A stretch of 19,328 nucleotides of DNA from Crocinitomicaceae bacterium (GCA_027084145.1 JALWLM010000031.1:8741-28068); one strand, 5' to 3'. Shown: positions 8,548-16,164, numbered from the stretch's first letter. Numbers and translations are program-made. Notes: generated by a model from the letters alone, not told the origin.

Positions 8548-9027
8548 ATGAAAAAAAGATATTTTATATTTTTATCTGTTTTGTTTTTATTAACTGCTAT
8601 TAGTGTTTCTTCTTGTAAGAAAAAATGTGATATTGGAACGGAAAACACTTATGAAGGAGATGTGATCTCTGATGCTATAATATATCCCTCATCCGGATAT
8701 ACAGTAAGCGCATATAACACACAATATTTCAATGGTACATTTACACCTGCGGGATATTTTAAAGTTAGTTTTGACGGGGGAATGACTAAAGTAAATGTCG
8801 ATTGGAGTCAATATAGCATTTTAGCAATTCCTATGACAGTCTCTTGTAAAGCACAATTTCATAGAAAAGTAGAACGCGATGACGCAAATCAAGTGGTTAA
8901 ATATACTTGTAAGGCCACATATTGTGATGATTGTGAATCCAATGTTTACGTGGAAAACTTCATTCTAGTGCCAAAAATACCTTCAACATATAACATTTTA
9001 TTTATTCCTGAATATCAAAAAAAGTAA
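8548..9027 (+). CDS. Small Cys-rich lipoprotein of unknown function
   Basis: A 159-residue protein that I do not recognise. It has a lipoprotein signal peptide with a hydrophobic stretch (5-20) and lipobox VSSC with the acylated Cys at 23. The mature part begins KKKCDIG and is mainly beta-prone, with many Tyr, Val and Thr. Beyond the lipid-bearing Cys there are five more cysteines: C27, C100, C121 and a C-x-x-C pair at 126 and 129. That spacing could form disulfides or bind a metal, but no known fold is evident. A lysine-rich +2 region (KKK) differs from the acidic LES that drives surface exposure in some Bacteroidota, so periplasmic anchoring is more likely (inference). It has its own promoter and ends with a terminator 20 nt after the stop, just ahead of the histidine kinase gene. 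It may be a sensor partner of that kinase, but only position suggests so. Confidence 0.75.
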   Translation: MKKRYFIFLSVLFLLTAISVSSCKKKCDIGTENTYEGDVISDAIIYPSSGYTVSAYNTQYFNGTFTPAGYFKVSFDGGMTKVNVDWSQYSILAIPMTVSCKAQFHRKVERDDANQVVKYTCKATYCDDCESNVYVENFILVPKIPSTYNILFIPEYQKK

Positions 9028-9047
9028 AATTTTAGCGACTTAAACAT

Positions 9048-9071
9048 ACCTCCTTCGGGAGGTTTTTTTTT
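9048..9071 (+). terminator. Rho-independent terminator between lipoprotein and histidine kinase genes
   Basis: ACCTCC (9048-9053) pairs with GGAGGT (9058-9063) around a TTCG tetraloop, followed by nine T's (9063-9071). The T-tract ends only 8 nt before the ATG of the histidine kinase gene, leaving almost no room for a separate promoter, so it may act as an attenuator for that gene. Confidence 0.88.
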
Positions 9072-9079
9072 GACTATAA

Positions 9080-10408
9080 ATGAAACGTACAACTATTAAT
9101 ATGGTTATAATTTTAGGACTTATTGCGATAATAAGTGTCCTTGTCATACAAGTATATTGGATCAAAAAAACGAAACAACTTCATCAAAAAACGATTCAAA
9201 TTCAAAAAAAACAAGATAGTTTAAACATTCTTCATTTTGAGCAAAATGTATTACAAGCACTTCAAAACATCGTAAAGGAAGTTGCTAAAGAACAAAAAGA
9301 CTCATCTGATTTATTTAACGCAGTAAAACAAATAGATAAAGACCTTTATGTGATAAACATTAATCATGAAATACATCCTTTATACCTCGAAAATATTTTA
9401 AAACGAGAATTTTATGAGCAAAATATCAGACAAAACTTTAGTTATGAATTATACAATTGTTTTAATGACTCTATTATTTCAGGGACTCTAATTCACTTTA
9501 ACCCTAAAAAACAAACATTTGAAAAACAAAATTCTTCTATTGAAAAATTCCCCGATTATCCAAAAGAAGGACATTCTTTCACTGTTTACTTTCCTAATGT
9601 TGTTCACGATAACACAACGCAAAACAAACAAGAAAGTAACACTCCTTTCATTTATGTATTTATTATTGTCGCTTTAAGTTTTATCTTTTTCGGATATTCT
9701 ATCTCTATCATTTTAAAACAAAAAAAGTTATCTGATACCAAAAATGACTTCATTAACAATATGACACATGAGCTAAAAACTCCTATCGCAACGATTGGTT
9801 TATCTATTGATATGATTCAAAAAAACATTCAACATCAAGAAAAAACAAAAAAATATAGTGAAATCATAGCAAAAGAAAATAAACGATTGGAAAAACAAGT
9901 CGAACGAGTGCTGAACATTGCAAAATTTGACAAAGGAGAAATTGAACTTCAAAAAGAAAAAATTGATATTCATCAACTTCTAAATGAAGTTAAAGAAACT
10001 ATGGCTCTAAATAGCACTAAAAAAATTGATATTCAATTATCTCTATTAGCAAAACAATATACAATTATTGGAGATCCGATTCATATTTCAAATATATTTC
10101 ACAATCTTTTAGATAATGCTATTAAATATTCAAAAGATCTTCCTCAAATTGTCATCAAGACATCTTCCAACAACAAAGGTATCTTTATATCTATTCAAGA
10201 CAATGGTATCGGTATTCCCAAAGAAGATTTAAAACTTATTTTTGAGAAATTTTATAGAGTGCCAACGGGAAATATACATGACATTAAAGGATTTGGAATC
10301 GGACTTTATTATGTAAAAAAAATCATCGAAGAGCATCACGGAAAAATAACCGTGAATAGTACTTTAAACAAAGGGACTGTCTTTGAACTTTTTATTCCAT
10401 TCAAATAA
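9080..10408 (+). CDS. Sensor histidine kinase, two-transmembrane, orphan
   Basis: A 442-residue membrane sensor kinase. TM1 is about 8-27, a periplasmic domain of about 160 residues follows (28-189, unrecognised, with a Lys/Gln-rich start), and TM2 is about 190-212. The HisKA dimerisation helix carries the phospho-acceptor H230 in NNMTHELKTP, followed by the HATPase domain with N-box HNLLDNAIKYS (341-351), G1 DNGIGI (374-379), F-box FEKFYR (388-393) and G2 GFGIGL (404-409). All catalytic boxes look intact. There is no receiver domain and no response-regulator gene in the window, although such kinases usually sit beside an OmpR-type regulator. A large lipoprotein gene starts 9 nt after its stop and is surely co-transcribed. 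The upstream terminator ends 8 nt before the ATG, so expression may depend on readthrough. The signal and target are unknown. Confidence 0.92.
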   Translation: MKRTTINMVIILGLIAIISVLVIQVYWIKKTKQLHQKTIQIQKKQDSLNILHFEQNVLQALQNIVKEVAKEQKDSSDLFNAVKQIDKDLYVININHEIHPLYLENILKREFYEQNIRQNFSYELYNCFNDSIISGTLIHFNPKKQTFEKQNSSIEKFPDYPKEGHSFTVYFPNVVHDNTTQNKQESNTPFIYVFIIVALSFIFFGYSISIILKQKKLSDTKNDFINNMTHELKTPIATIGLSIDMIQKNIQHQEKTKKYSEIIAKENKRLEKQVERVLNIAKFDKGEIELQKEKIDIHQLLNEVKETMALNSTKKIDIQLSLLAKQYTIIGDPIHISNIFHNLLDNAIKYSKDLPQIVIKTSSNNKGIFISIQDNGIGIPKEDLKLIFEKFYRVPTGNIHDIKGFGIGLYYVKKIIEEHHGKITVNSTLNKGTVFELFIPFK

Positions 10409-10417
10409 ATTAAACAC

Positions 10418-11764
10418 ATGAAGAAAAAAACACTATTCTTTTTATTCATTGTTCTGTTACTTTCCTGTAATGAAGATCAAAAAAGAGTATTGAATACTAC
10501 GTTAACTAATCAAACCAAAATTTACTCTTCTAAGATCACAGAATTATCTGATGAAGAATATCCTGATAATCCGGATATAAGCATTCGCCACAAAAAATAT
10601 CTTACAACTAAAATGAGTCAAATTGTATTCAAGGAAAAGACGGAAGGTGTTTTTGATATGATCATCATTCCTGAAAACACAAATGACGACACCGTTTTAC
10701 TTGAAAGAATCAATCTTATGGGATTTATCCCTACCATTCCTTTACATTGTAAAGACGATGAATACTTAAAATTAATTTCTATTGTTAATCAAGAATGGAA
10801 TAGAAATCAAGTTAGATGGTCGGATGGTGCTTTAGAAAAAAGTACACCTGAAAAATATACCGTTAACGGACTTGAAATAGATCGAATTGATATTGCTCGA
10901 AATTGTTTAAATGCTTACCTGTGGGAATTGTTCTTTTATACAAAAGAAAACGGGAAAAATAAAGTTTTCTATCACGGTTGGTTTTCCTTTCCTAAGGAAC
11001 TTTATCAAAAACTATTTAAAAAACGAAATCATGTTGATTTTAAGGAATACGCCGAATATTTAGAAAATTGGAAAGATCCCGAATCTCAAAAAATCAACCT
11101 TAACAAACTAAGAACCATTGTTTCACAAAAAGAAGTCAACTTTATCTATAAAAACAATGAAATGTATCCTTTGAAAGGAGAACGAAAGAAAAAAGAAATG
11201 TGCATCATTACTCCAAAAAAATATTCTACAATGAAAGATTTTCAAGTAGATTCTGCAACATTTGCTACTTTTTCACCTCCCGGTTTTTACAATAAAAAAC
11301 AACCCCGAAAAACACAGTTAGGCCGTTTTGAAAAAATTAAAAAAATTATCTATCGAAAAACAAAACTCAATGACACTATTTGTGATGAAATCGAAATTGT
11401 TTTTTCTGATAAACAGAATCGTATGACACACTTCATTTTTGGTGGAATTCATTTCAAAAAACTTCCCAGACTTTCACCTGAAGAATGTAACAAAGGAGCA
11501 GCTTTTTCTATGGGAATCTCCAATCATCCTTTCTATGAAAGCATTGAGCAACATGAATCCATATCAACAAAAAACAATCCTTTTTTCTCTGTTTTACTCA
11601 ATGAAAACGGAAAGTGGCTTGACAGTCACAAGATAGGAATTGATGGTCCCCTACTTCATTTGGATGAAAAAAATCCGAATTTACTTCATCTATGGATACT
11701 TTCTTTTGAGCGACATGCGATTATTGGACATTGTATTATCAAGTTAAATGAAAAAAATTCATAG
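10418..11764 (+). CDS. Large lipoprotein of unknown function, co-transcribed with the histidine kinase
   Basis: A 448-residue protein that I do not recognise. The signal peptide MKKKTLFFLFIVLLLSC ends in lipobox LLSC with the acylated Cys at 17, followed by NEDQ; the acidic pair soon after the Cys could favour outer-membrane or surface location (inference). The mature protein is rich in Lys, aromatic residues and short beta segments. Notable stretches are WNRNQVRW (127-134), RIDIARNCLNAYLWELFFY (156-174), the aromatic motif YHGWFSFP (185-192), and a C-terminal region with FSPPGFY (285-291) and HLWILSFERH (424-433). Extra cysteines at 111, 163, 262, 322, 357 and 439 are scattered rather than paired. 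It follows the sensor kinase by 9 nt, so it may be an accessory sensor or an output of that system. The gene is visibly AT-rich compared with ahcY next to it. Confidence 0.75.
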   Translation: MKKKTLFFLFIVLLLSCNEDQKRVLNTTLTNQTKIYSSKITELSDEEYPDNPDISIRHKKYLTTKMSQIVFKEKTEGVFDMIIIPENTNDDTVLLERINLMGFIPTIPLHCKDDEYLKLISIVNQEWNRNQVRWSDGALEKSTPEKYTVNGLEIDRIDIARNCLNAYLWELFFYTKENGKNKVFYHGWFSFPKELYQKLFKKRNHVDFKEYAEYLENWKDPESQKINLNKLRTIVSQKEVNFIYKNNEMYPLKGERKKKEMCIITPKKYSTMKDFQVDSATFATFSPPGFYNKKQPRKTQLGRFEKIKKIIYRKTKLNDTICDEIEIVFSDKQNRMTHFIFGGIHFKKLPRLSPEECNKGAAFSMGISNHPFYESIEQHESISTKNNPFFSVLLNENGKWLDSHKIGIDGPLLHLDEKNPNLLHLWILSFERHAIIGHCIIKLNEKNS

Positions 11765-11772
11765 AATCTTTA

Positions 11773-11780
11773 TACCTTTG
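11773..11780 (+). promoter_or_regulatory. Strong -7 box for ahcY
   Basis: TACCTTTG within TTTATACCTTTGC is an exact match to the Bacteroidota -7 consensus TAnnTTTG. It lies just after the stop of the lipoprotein gene and 31 nt before the ahcY ATG at 11812. A TTG at the -33 position is not evident. The predicted leader is about 25-28 nt and A-rich, as usual for well-expressed genes in this phylum. Confidence 0.75.
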
Positions 11781-11811
11781 CATCATTAAAATTAAATTGA
11801 ATAAGAAAAAT

Positions 11812-13122
11812 ATGGGAACAACAGAAAAGTTACCTTACAAAGTAAAAGACATCAGTCTTGCTGAGTGGGGAAGAAAAGAGATAAATCTGGCAGAAGCTGA
11901 AATGCCTGGATTAATGTCATTAAGAAAAGAATACGGCGAAAGCAAACCTTTAAAAGGAGCCAGAATTGCAGGGTGTTTACACATGACAATCCAAACAGCA
12001 GTACTTATTGAAACATTAGTAGAGTTAGGGGCTGAAGTTACGTGGTCATCTTGTAATATATTTTCAACGCAAGATCATGCCGCAGCAGCAATTGCCGCAG
12101 CCGGTATTCCTGTTTATGCGTGGAAAGGTATGACTGAAGAAGAGTTTGATTGGTGTATCGAACAAACTTTATTTGCTTTTGAAGGTGGTAAACCTTTAAA
12201 TATGATTTTGGATGATGGTGGAGACCTTACCAATATGGTTTTTGACAAATATCCGGAGTTAACAAAAGAAATTAAAGGTCTTTCCGAAGAAACAACGACA
12301 GGAGTTCATCGCTTATACGAAAGAAAAAAGAACGGAACTTTAATGGTACCGGCAATCAACGTTAATGATTCTGTTACAAAGTCAAAATTTGACAACAAAT
12401 ACGGATGTAAAGAATCTTTAGTTGATGCTATCCGAAGAGCTACAGATACAATGATGGCCGGAAAAGTTGCTGTTGTTTGCGGGTACGGAGACGTAGGTAA
12501 AGGATCTGCGGCATCTTTAAGAGGAGCCGGAGCACGTGTTATCATCACTGAAATTGATCCTATTTGTGCTTTACAAGCAGCAATGGACGGTTTTGAAGTT
12601 AAGCGATTGGAATCTGTTGTCGATAAGGTAGATATCGTTGTTACAACAACAGGAAACAAAGACATTGTAAGAGGAGAACATTTTGAGGCAATGAAAGACA
12701 AAACAATCGTTTGTAATATCGGACACTTTGACAATGAAATTGACATGGCTTGGTTGAATGGAAAATACGGGGATACAAAAATCACAATAAAGCCACAAGT
12801 AGATCTTTACAATGTTAATGGAAAAGATATTATTGTTCTCGCTGAAGGACGGTTGGTTAATTTAGGTTGTGCAACCGGACATCCTTCTTTTGTTATGTCT
12901 AACTCCTTTACGAACCAAACATTGGCTCAAATAGAACTTTGGAACAATGCGGATAAATATGAAAATGATGTTTATATGCTTCCAAAGCATCTGGATGAGA
13001 AGGTAGCTAAGCTTCATTTGGAAAAAATCGGTGTAGAATTAACTGAACTACGTCCAGACCAAGCGGAGTATATCGGTGTAAAAGTAGAAGGTCCTTACAA
13101 ACCAGAACACTATCGCTATTAA
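11812..13122 (+). CDS. ahcY: Adenosylhomocysteinase (S-adenosylhomocysteine hydrolase)
   Basis: A 436-residue cytosolic enzyme that reversibly splits S-adenosylhomocysteine into adenosine and homocysteine using bound NAD, removing the product that inhibits methyltransferases. Visible: GCLHMTIQTA with H57, the substrate-site DDGGD (134-138) and E160, catalytic K190 and D194 in SVTKSKFDN, the NAD-binding GYGDVGKGSA (224-233), GHPSFVMSNSFTNQ (356-369), and the C-terminal KPEHYRY that completes the NAD site of the neighbouring subunit. An in-frame TTG at 11797 would add five residues (to the protein start LNKKN), but ATG 11812 matches the family N-terminus and leaves a proper leader. G and C rise clearly in this gene, consistent with high expression. 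It is monocistronic, bounded by its own promoter and terminator. Confidence 0.98.
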   Translation: MGTTEKLPYKVKDISLAEWGRKEINLAEAEMPGLMSLRKEYGESKPLKGARIAGCLHMTIQTAVLIETLVELGAEVTWSSCNIFSTQDHAAAAIAAAGIPVYAWKGMTEEEFDWCIEQTLFAFEGGKPLNMILDDGGDLTNMVFDKYPELTKEIKGLSEETTTGVHRLYERKKNGTLMVPAINVNDSVTKSKFDNKYGCKESLVDAIRRATDTMMAGKVAVVCGYGDVGKGSAASLRGAGARVIITEIDPICALQAAMDGFEVKRLESVVDKVDIVVTTTGNKDIVRGEHFEAMKDKTIVCNIGHFDNEIDMAWLNGKYGDTKITIKPQVDLYNVNGKDIIVLAEGRLVNLGCATGHPSFVMSNSFTNQTLAQIELWNNADKYENDVYMLPKHLDEKVAKLHLEKIGVELTELRPDQAEYIGVKVEGPYKPEHYRY

Positions 13123-13145
13123 AATCCGAAAAACGATATCAAAAT

Positions 13146-13174
13146 AAAGGACTTCCGAAGAAGTCCTTTTTATT
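13146..13174 (+). terminator. Rho-independent terminator of ahcY
   Basis: AAAGGACTTC (13146-13155) pairs perfectly with GAAGTCCTTT (13160-13169) around a CGAA loop, followed by T's and the sequence TATTTATTTTTG. It begins 23 nt after the ahcY stop. Confidence 0.92.
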
Positions 13175-13182
13175 TATTTTTG
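13175..13182 (+). promoter_or_regulatory. -7 box of the potassium channel gene, abutting the ahcY terminator
   Basis: TATTTTTG is an exact match to TAnnTTTG. It lies directly in the T-rich tail of the ahcY terminator and ends 5 nt before the channel ATG, so a leaderless or nearly leaderless mRNA is predicted. The -33 region would fall on the terminator stem, where no TTG is present, which lowers confidence. Confidence 0.45.
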
Positions 13183-13187
13183 TTTTT

Positions 13188-13994
13188 ATGAATACTAGAG
13201 AAAAATTATATCAAATTATTTTTGGAACAACTACAAAAGCGGGACGAATATTCGATTTGGTTCTACTATTTTTTATTCTCATTTCCGTAACCACAATTAT
13301 CATTGAAAGTGTCCCTGAATGGAGATCCTCCTTCGGAAAAGAATTCTACTATATCGAATGGTTTTTCACTATTCTGTTTACCCTTGAATACCTTACGAGA
13401 ATTATCGTTTCACCTAAACCTTTAAAATACATATTTAGCACTTGGGGAATTATTGATTTATTATCTATTCTACCTACTTTCATTTCTCCCTTTTTATCAA
13501 ATAATGTGAATAATATTAGAATTATCCGAGCGCTTCGTTTATTGAGAGTTTTTAGAATCTTTCAACTTAGCCAATTCACCTCCGAATATCAAGAGCTCGC
13601 TTATTCTCTAAAAGCCAGTTTTCATAAAATTATTGTTTTTCTTGTATTTGTATTTATGGTCATGATTTTATCGGGAACATTAATGTACGTTGTAGAAGGA
13701 GGAACAAACGGTTTTGAAAGTATTCCCTCAAGTATTTATTGGGCAATTGTAACAACAACAACCGTGGGATATGGAGATATCGTTCCCGTTACCACTTTGG
13801 GTAAAATTATTTCTTCGATGATGATGATTGTAGGTTACTCCATTATCGCAGTTCCTACGGGAATTATTTCATTTGAAATGACAAAATACAAACCTGAAAC
13901 AGATAATATTGATAATAAATGCTCCTATTGCGATCACGAAAATCCTTTCGGTTCCATTTATTGCAATCAATGCGGTAAAGAAATTACTTTGTAA
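13188..13994 (+). CDS. Voltage-sensor-type potassium channel with C-terminal zinc ribbon
   Basis: A 268-residue inner-membrane protein of the six-transmembrane ion transport family. Visible: S1 (about 22-40), S2 (about 54-72), S3 (about 84-100), an S4 voltage-sensor-like helix with Arg every third residue (R111, R114, R117, R120, R123), S5 (about 146-168), pore helix and selectivity filter TTVGYGD (191-197), and S6 (about 206-228). The filter is that of K+ channels. The cytoplasmic end is very short and carries two Cys pairs, CSYC (245-248) and CNQC (259-262), forming a zinc-ribbon-like module instead of an RCK or cyclic-nucleotide domain. The gene has its own probable promoter. Its last 11 bp overlap the 3' end of the convergent lipoprotein gene. 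K+ conduction is inferred from the filter; the role of the zinc ribbon is unknown. Confidence 0.93.
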   Translation: MNTREKLYQIIFGTTTKAGRIFDLVLLFFILISVTTIIIESVPEWRSSFGKEFYYIEWFFTILFTLEYLTRIIVSPKPLKYIFSTWGIIDLLSILPTFISPFLSNNVNNIRIIRALRLLRVFRIFQLSQFTSEYQELAYSLKASFHKIIVFLVFVFMVMILSGTLMYVVEGGTNGFESIPSSIYWAIVTTTTVGYGDIVPVTTLGKIISSMMMIVGYSIIAVPTGIISFEMTKYKPETDNIDNKCSYCDHENPFGSIYCNQCGKEITL

Positions 13995-14850
13995 TAATCA
14001 CTAAATATTTGGAAACTTTCCAAAATGCCGACGGGGATAAAATCCGTAAAACCGTCTTATTTCCTTGTTTTTTTAATTTGTAAGCATCGGATGGATGTGG
14101 TGTAATTATTTTCTCAACTTCTCCATGAATGATAATTTCATTTAGTTGATGAATATCTGCTCTTGTAAAATATTCATCATTAAAATCTCCTTTTAGATTT
14201 ACCTTTTTACCTATTCCAATAAAACCTTTTTTTGTTTCTTCAATAACCCCGTTTTCTAAAAGTTCCTCTTCACTTCCAAAGGCATAATAAACGGAATTAA
14301 ACGTTTCCTGCAATTCATCCAATATGATAGATTGTTCTTGATAAGCGTCAAATAATGCAGCATATTCTTGATCTAGTGCACTTAACTCCTCCTGCAATAA
14401 TGAAATTTGCTCATCTTTCCATTTAATTTCACGAGTTAAGTTTCCAACCATATCCTCTAATGCTTTAATTTGAATATTATTTGCTTTTAACTGCTCTTGC
14501 ATACGTCTTACCTTCTTCGCGTTTTGCTCTCTTAAAAAATTAATCTGTTTTATTTCTTCGAGAATCCATTCTTTTTTATTTCCTGCAAGTTCCGGATCAT
14601 TGGAATAATCTCTTATTTTATCTTGATGAATATTAATTTCTTCTAAATTTCGTTGTATTTCTCCAAAAAACATCAATGATTCATTAATCATAGAATCTTT
14701 TTGCTGTAATTCTAACTTCAATTGCTCTACTTTTGCTTCCAATGAAAGTTCTTCGTGTTGAATGTTTAGATCGTCTTTTTCAACCGGTTTTTGGTCTTGC
14801 ACGCAAGAACTTATTAAAACTGCTAGAATACTAAATAAAATATAACGCAT
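13984..14850 (-). CDS. Coiled-coil lipoprotein (family sometimes labelled Cbp1-like adhesin)
   Basis: A 288-residue protein. The signal peptide has lipobox ISSC with the acylated Cys at 16. Residues about 30-180 form a long coiled coil rich in Glu, Gln, Leu and Lys. The C-terminal globular part (about 183-288) contains FNSVYYAFGSEEEL, a GFIGIGK turn, FNDEYFTRADI, TPHPSDAY and the ending FWKVSKYLVIITK. This C-terminal pattern is widespread in Bacteroidota lipoproteins. From memory some of these carry the database name Cbp1 family collagen-binding adhesin; I treat that function as unproven here, and a periplasmic structural role is equally possible. A promoter is visible upstream. The gene is convergent with the potassium channel gene, sharing 11 bp at the stops, and divergent from the cysteine desulfurase. 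Confidence 0.85.
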   Translation of the reverse strand: MRYILFSILAVLISSCVQDQKPVEKDDLNIQHEELSLEAKVEQLKLELQQKDSMINESLMFFGEIQRNLEEINIHQDKIRDYSNDPELAGNKKEWILEEIKQINFLREQNAKKVRRMQEQLKANNIQIKALEDMVGNLTREIKWKDEQISLLQEELSALDQEYAALFDAYQEQSIILDELQETFNSVYYAFGSEEELLENGVIEETKKGFIGIGKKVNLKGDFNDEYFTRADIHQLNEIIIHGEVEKIITPHPSDAYKLKKQGNKTVLRILSPSAFWKVSKYLVIITK

Positions 14851-14870
14851 TTTGATAGATTTTTATACTG

Positions 14871-14902
14871 TAAAGATAAGTTAAAAGATTTATTTAGTTC
14901 AA
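14871..14902 (-). promoter_or_regulatory. Promoter of the coiled-coil lipoprotein gene
   Basis: On the minus strand TTG (14902-14900) is followed after 21 nt by TATCTTTA (14878-14871), one base off TAnnTTTG. Transcription would start near 14866, about 15 nt before the ATG. Confidence 0.55.
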
Positions 14903-14985
14903 TAAACATTAAAAATAGTTTTCCTAAACAATTTACCTCTCTCCCATTTTTATTTATTTTCAAAATAAGGTGATAGTTATTTTTA

Positions 14986-14993
14986 TAGATTTG
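14986..14993 (+). promoter_or_regulatory. -7 box of the cysteine desulfurase gene
   Basis: TAGATTTG is an exact match to TAnnTTTG, followed by C as in the ahcY promoter. It ends 20 nt before the ATG at 15014, giving a short leader. A -33 TTG is not clear. Together with the minus-strand promoter it makes the 163-bp gap a divergent control region. Confidence 0.65.
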
Positions 14994-15013
14994 CAACAAA
15001 ATAGGAATAAAAC

Positions 15014-16156
15014 ATGAGAGTTTACTTAGATAATGCAGCAACAACACCAATGGCTAAAGAAGTCATTGAAGTTATGTCGGATGTAATGACAAATATTTTT
15101 GGAAACCCCTCATCTACACATGCTTACGGAAGACAAGCTAAAGCATTATTGGAAACTTCTCGTCGCTCTATTGCTAAACACCTCAATTGTGAACCTAGTG
15201 AAATTATTTTCACTTCAGGAGGAACAGAAGCGGATAATTTAGCGTTGACATCCGCTGTAAAAAATATGGGAGTGAAACATATCATCACTTCTCCATTAGA
15301 ACATCATGCCGTTGGACATACAGCAGAAGCAATCGAAAAGGAATACCAAGTAAAAACTTCTTTTGTGAAGGTGGATGAAAAAGGAAATGTGGATTTGAAT
15401 CATTTGGAAGACCTTCTTCAAAACAATGAAAAAACATTAGTTTCTTTGATGCATGCCAACAATGAAATAGGAACGTTACTCCCTTTAAAGAAAGTCAGTG
15501 AAATTTGCAAAAAACATGGCGCTTATTTTCATTCTGACACCGTGCAAACTATGGGACACTATGCATTTGATTTAAAAGATTTAGACATTGATTTTATTAC
15601 TTGTGCCGCACATAAATTTCACGGACCGAAAGGAGTGGGTTTTTTATATGCTAAAAAAGGATTACCTGTTGAAGCTCTAATCCATGGAGGTTCTCAAGAA
15701 CGAGGCCTAAGAGGGGGAACGGAATATCTTTATGGAATCGTGGGGCTTGCAAAGGCAATGGATTTATCTTATGACGATGTAGAAGGTCATCAAAATTATG
15801 TCCGAAAATTGAAATCCTATTTTATAGAACAATTAAAAAATCACTTTGGTGATGAAATTGGATTTCACGGAGAAATCTCACCTGAAAAATCGCTTTATAC
15901 GGTGCTGAATGTCAAGTTTCCAAAAACAGATAAATCAAGTATGTTGCTTTTTACACTTGATCTAAAAGGCGTAGCTTGTTCAGGCGGTAGTGCTTGTTCT
16001 TCGGGAGCCAACAAAGGTTCTCATGTCCTTCAAGGAATCAATGCGGATATGAGTCACCCGAATGCTCGTTTCTCTTTTTCAAGATTTACAACAAAAGAAG
16101 ACATTGATTATGCATTAGAACAAATAAAATTGATTTACGAGAAAAGACTTGTATAG
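15014..16156 (+). CDS. Cysteine desulfurase (IscS/NifS-like, class V aminotransferase fold)
   Basis: A 380-residue cytosolic PLP enzyme that removes sulfur from cysteine, leaving alanine and an enzyme-bound persulfide for Fe-S clusters, thio-modified tRNA or cofactors. Visible: the N-terminal VYLDNAATTP (3-12), the PLP-stacking His in LEHH (96-99), D175 and Q178 in HSDTVQTM, the Schiff-base lysine K201 in AAHKFHGPKG, the GGSQERGLRGGTE region (225-237), and the catalytic cysteine C328 in GSACSSG, with a loop like that of group I (IscS/NifS) enzymes. Length is normal for the group (IscS is about 404). No iscU, iscA or suf gene is beside it, so its sulfur acceptor cannot be read from context. 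It has its own promoter; the glycosyltransferase gene follows after 20 nt but has a -7 box of its own. Confidence 0.94.
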   Translation: MRVYLDNAATTPMAKEVIEVMSDVMTNIFGNPSSTHAYGRQAKALLETSRRSIAKHLNCEPSEIIFTSGGTEADNLALTSAVKNMGVKHIITSPLEHHAVGHTAEAIEKEYQVKTSFVKVDEKGNVDLNHLEDLLQNNEKTLVSLMHANNEIGTLLPLKKVSEICKKHGAYFHSDTVQTMGHYAFDLKDLDIDFITCAAHKFHGPKGVGFLYAKKGLPVEALIHGGSQERGLRGGTEYLYGIVGLAKAMDLSYDDVEGHQNYVRKLKSYFIEQLKNHFGDEIGFHGEISPEKSLYTVLNVKFPKTDKSSMLLFTLDLKGVACSGGSACSSGANKGSHVLQGINADMSHPNARFSFSRFTTKEDIDYALEQIKLIYEKRLV

Positions 16157-16164
16157 CTTTTTCG

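Noticed and set aside
11748..11762. ATGAA...TTCAT hairpin after the large lipoprotein as a terminator
   Set aside because: Only five AT-rich base pairs with no T-tract, and it overlaps the region before the ahcY promoter.
11797..11811. TTG start five codons before ahcY ATG
   Set aside because: ATG 11812 fits the family start and lies at a suitable distance from the TACCTTTG box.
12306..12785. 159-aa open frame antisense to ahcY
   Set aside because: Mirror of a strongly conserved gene, without domain features or a promoter.
14823..15050. 75-aa minus-strand open frame across the divergent intergenic region
   Set aside because: It overlaps the start of the cysteine desulfurase and both promoters; no sign of a real protein.
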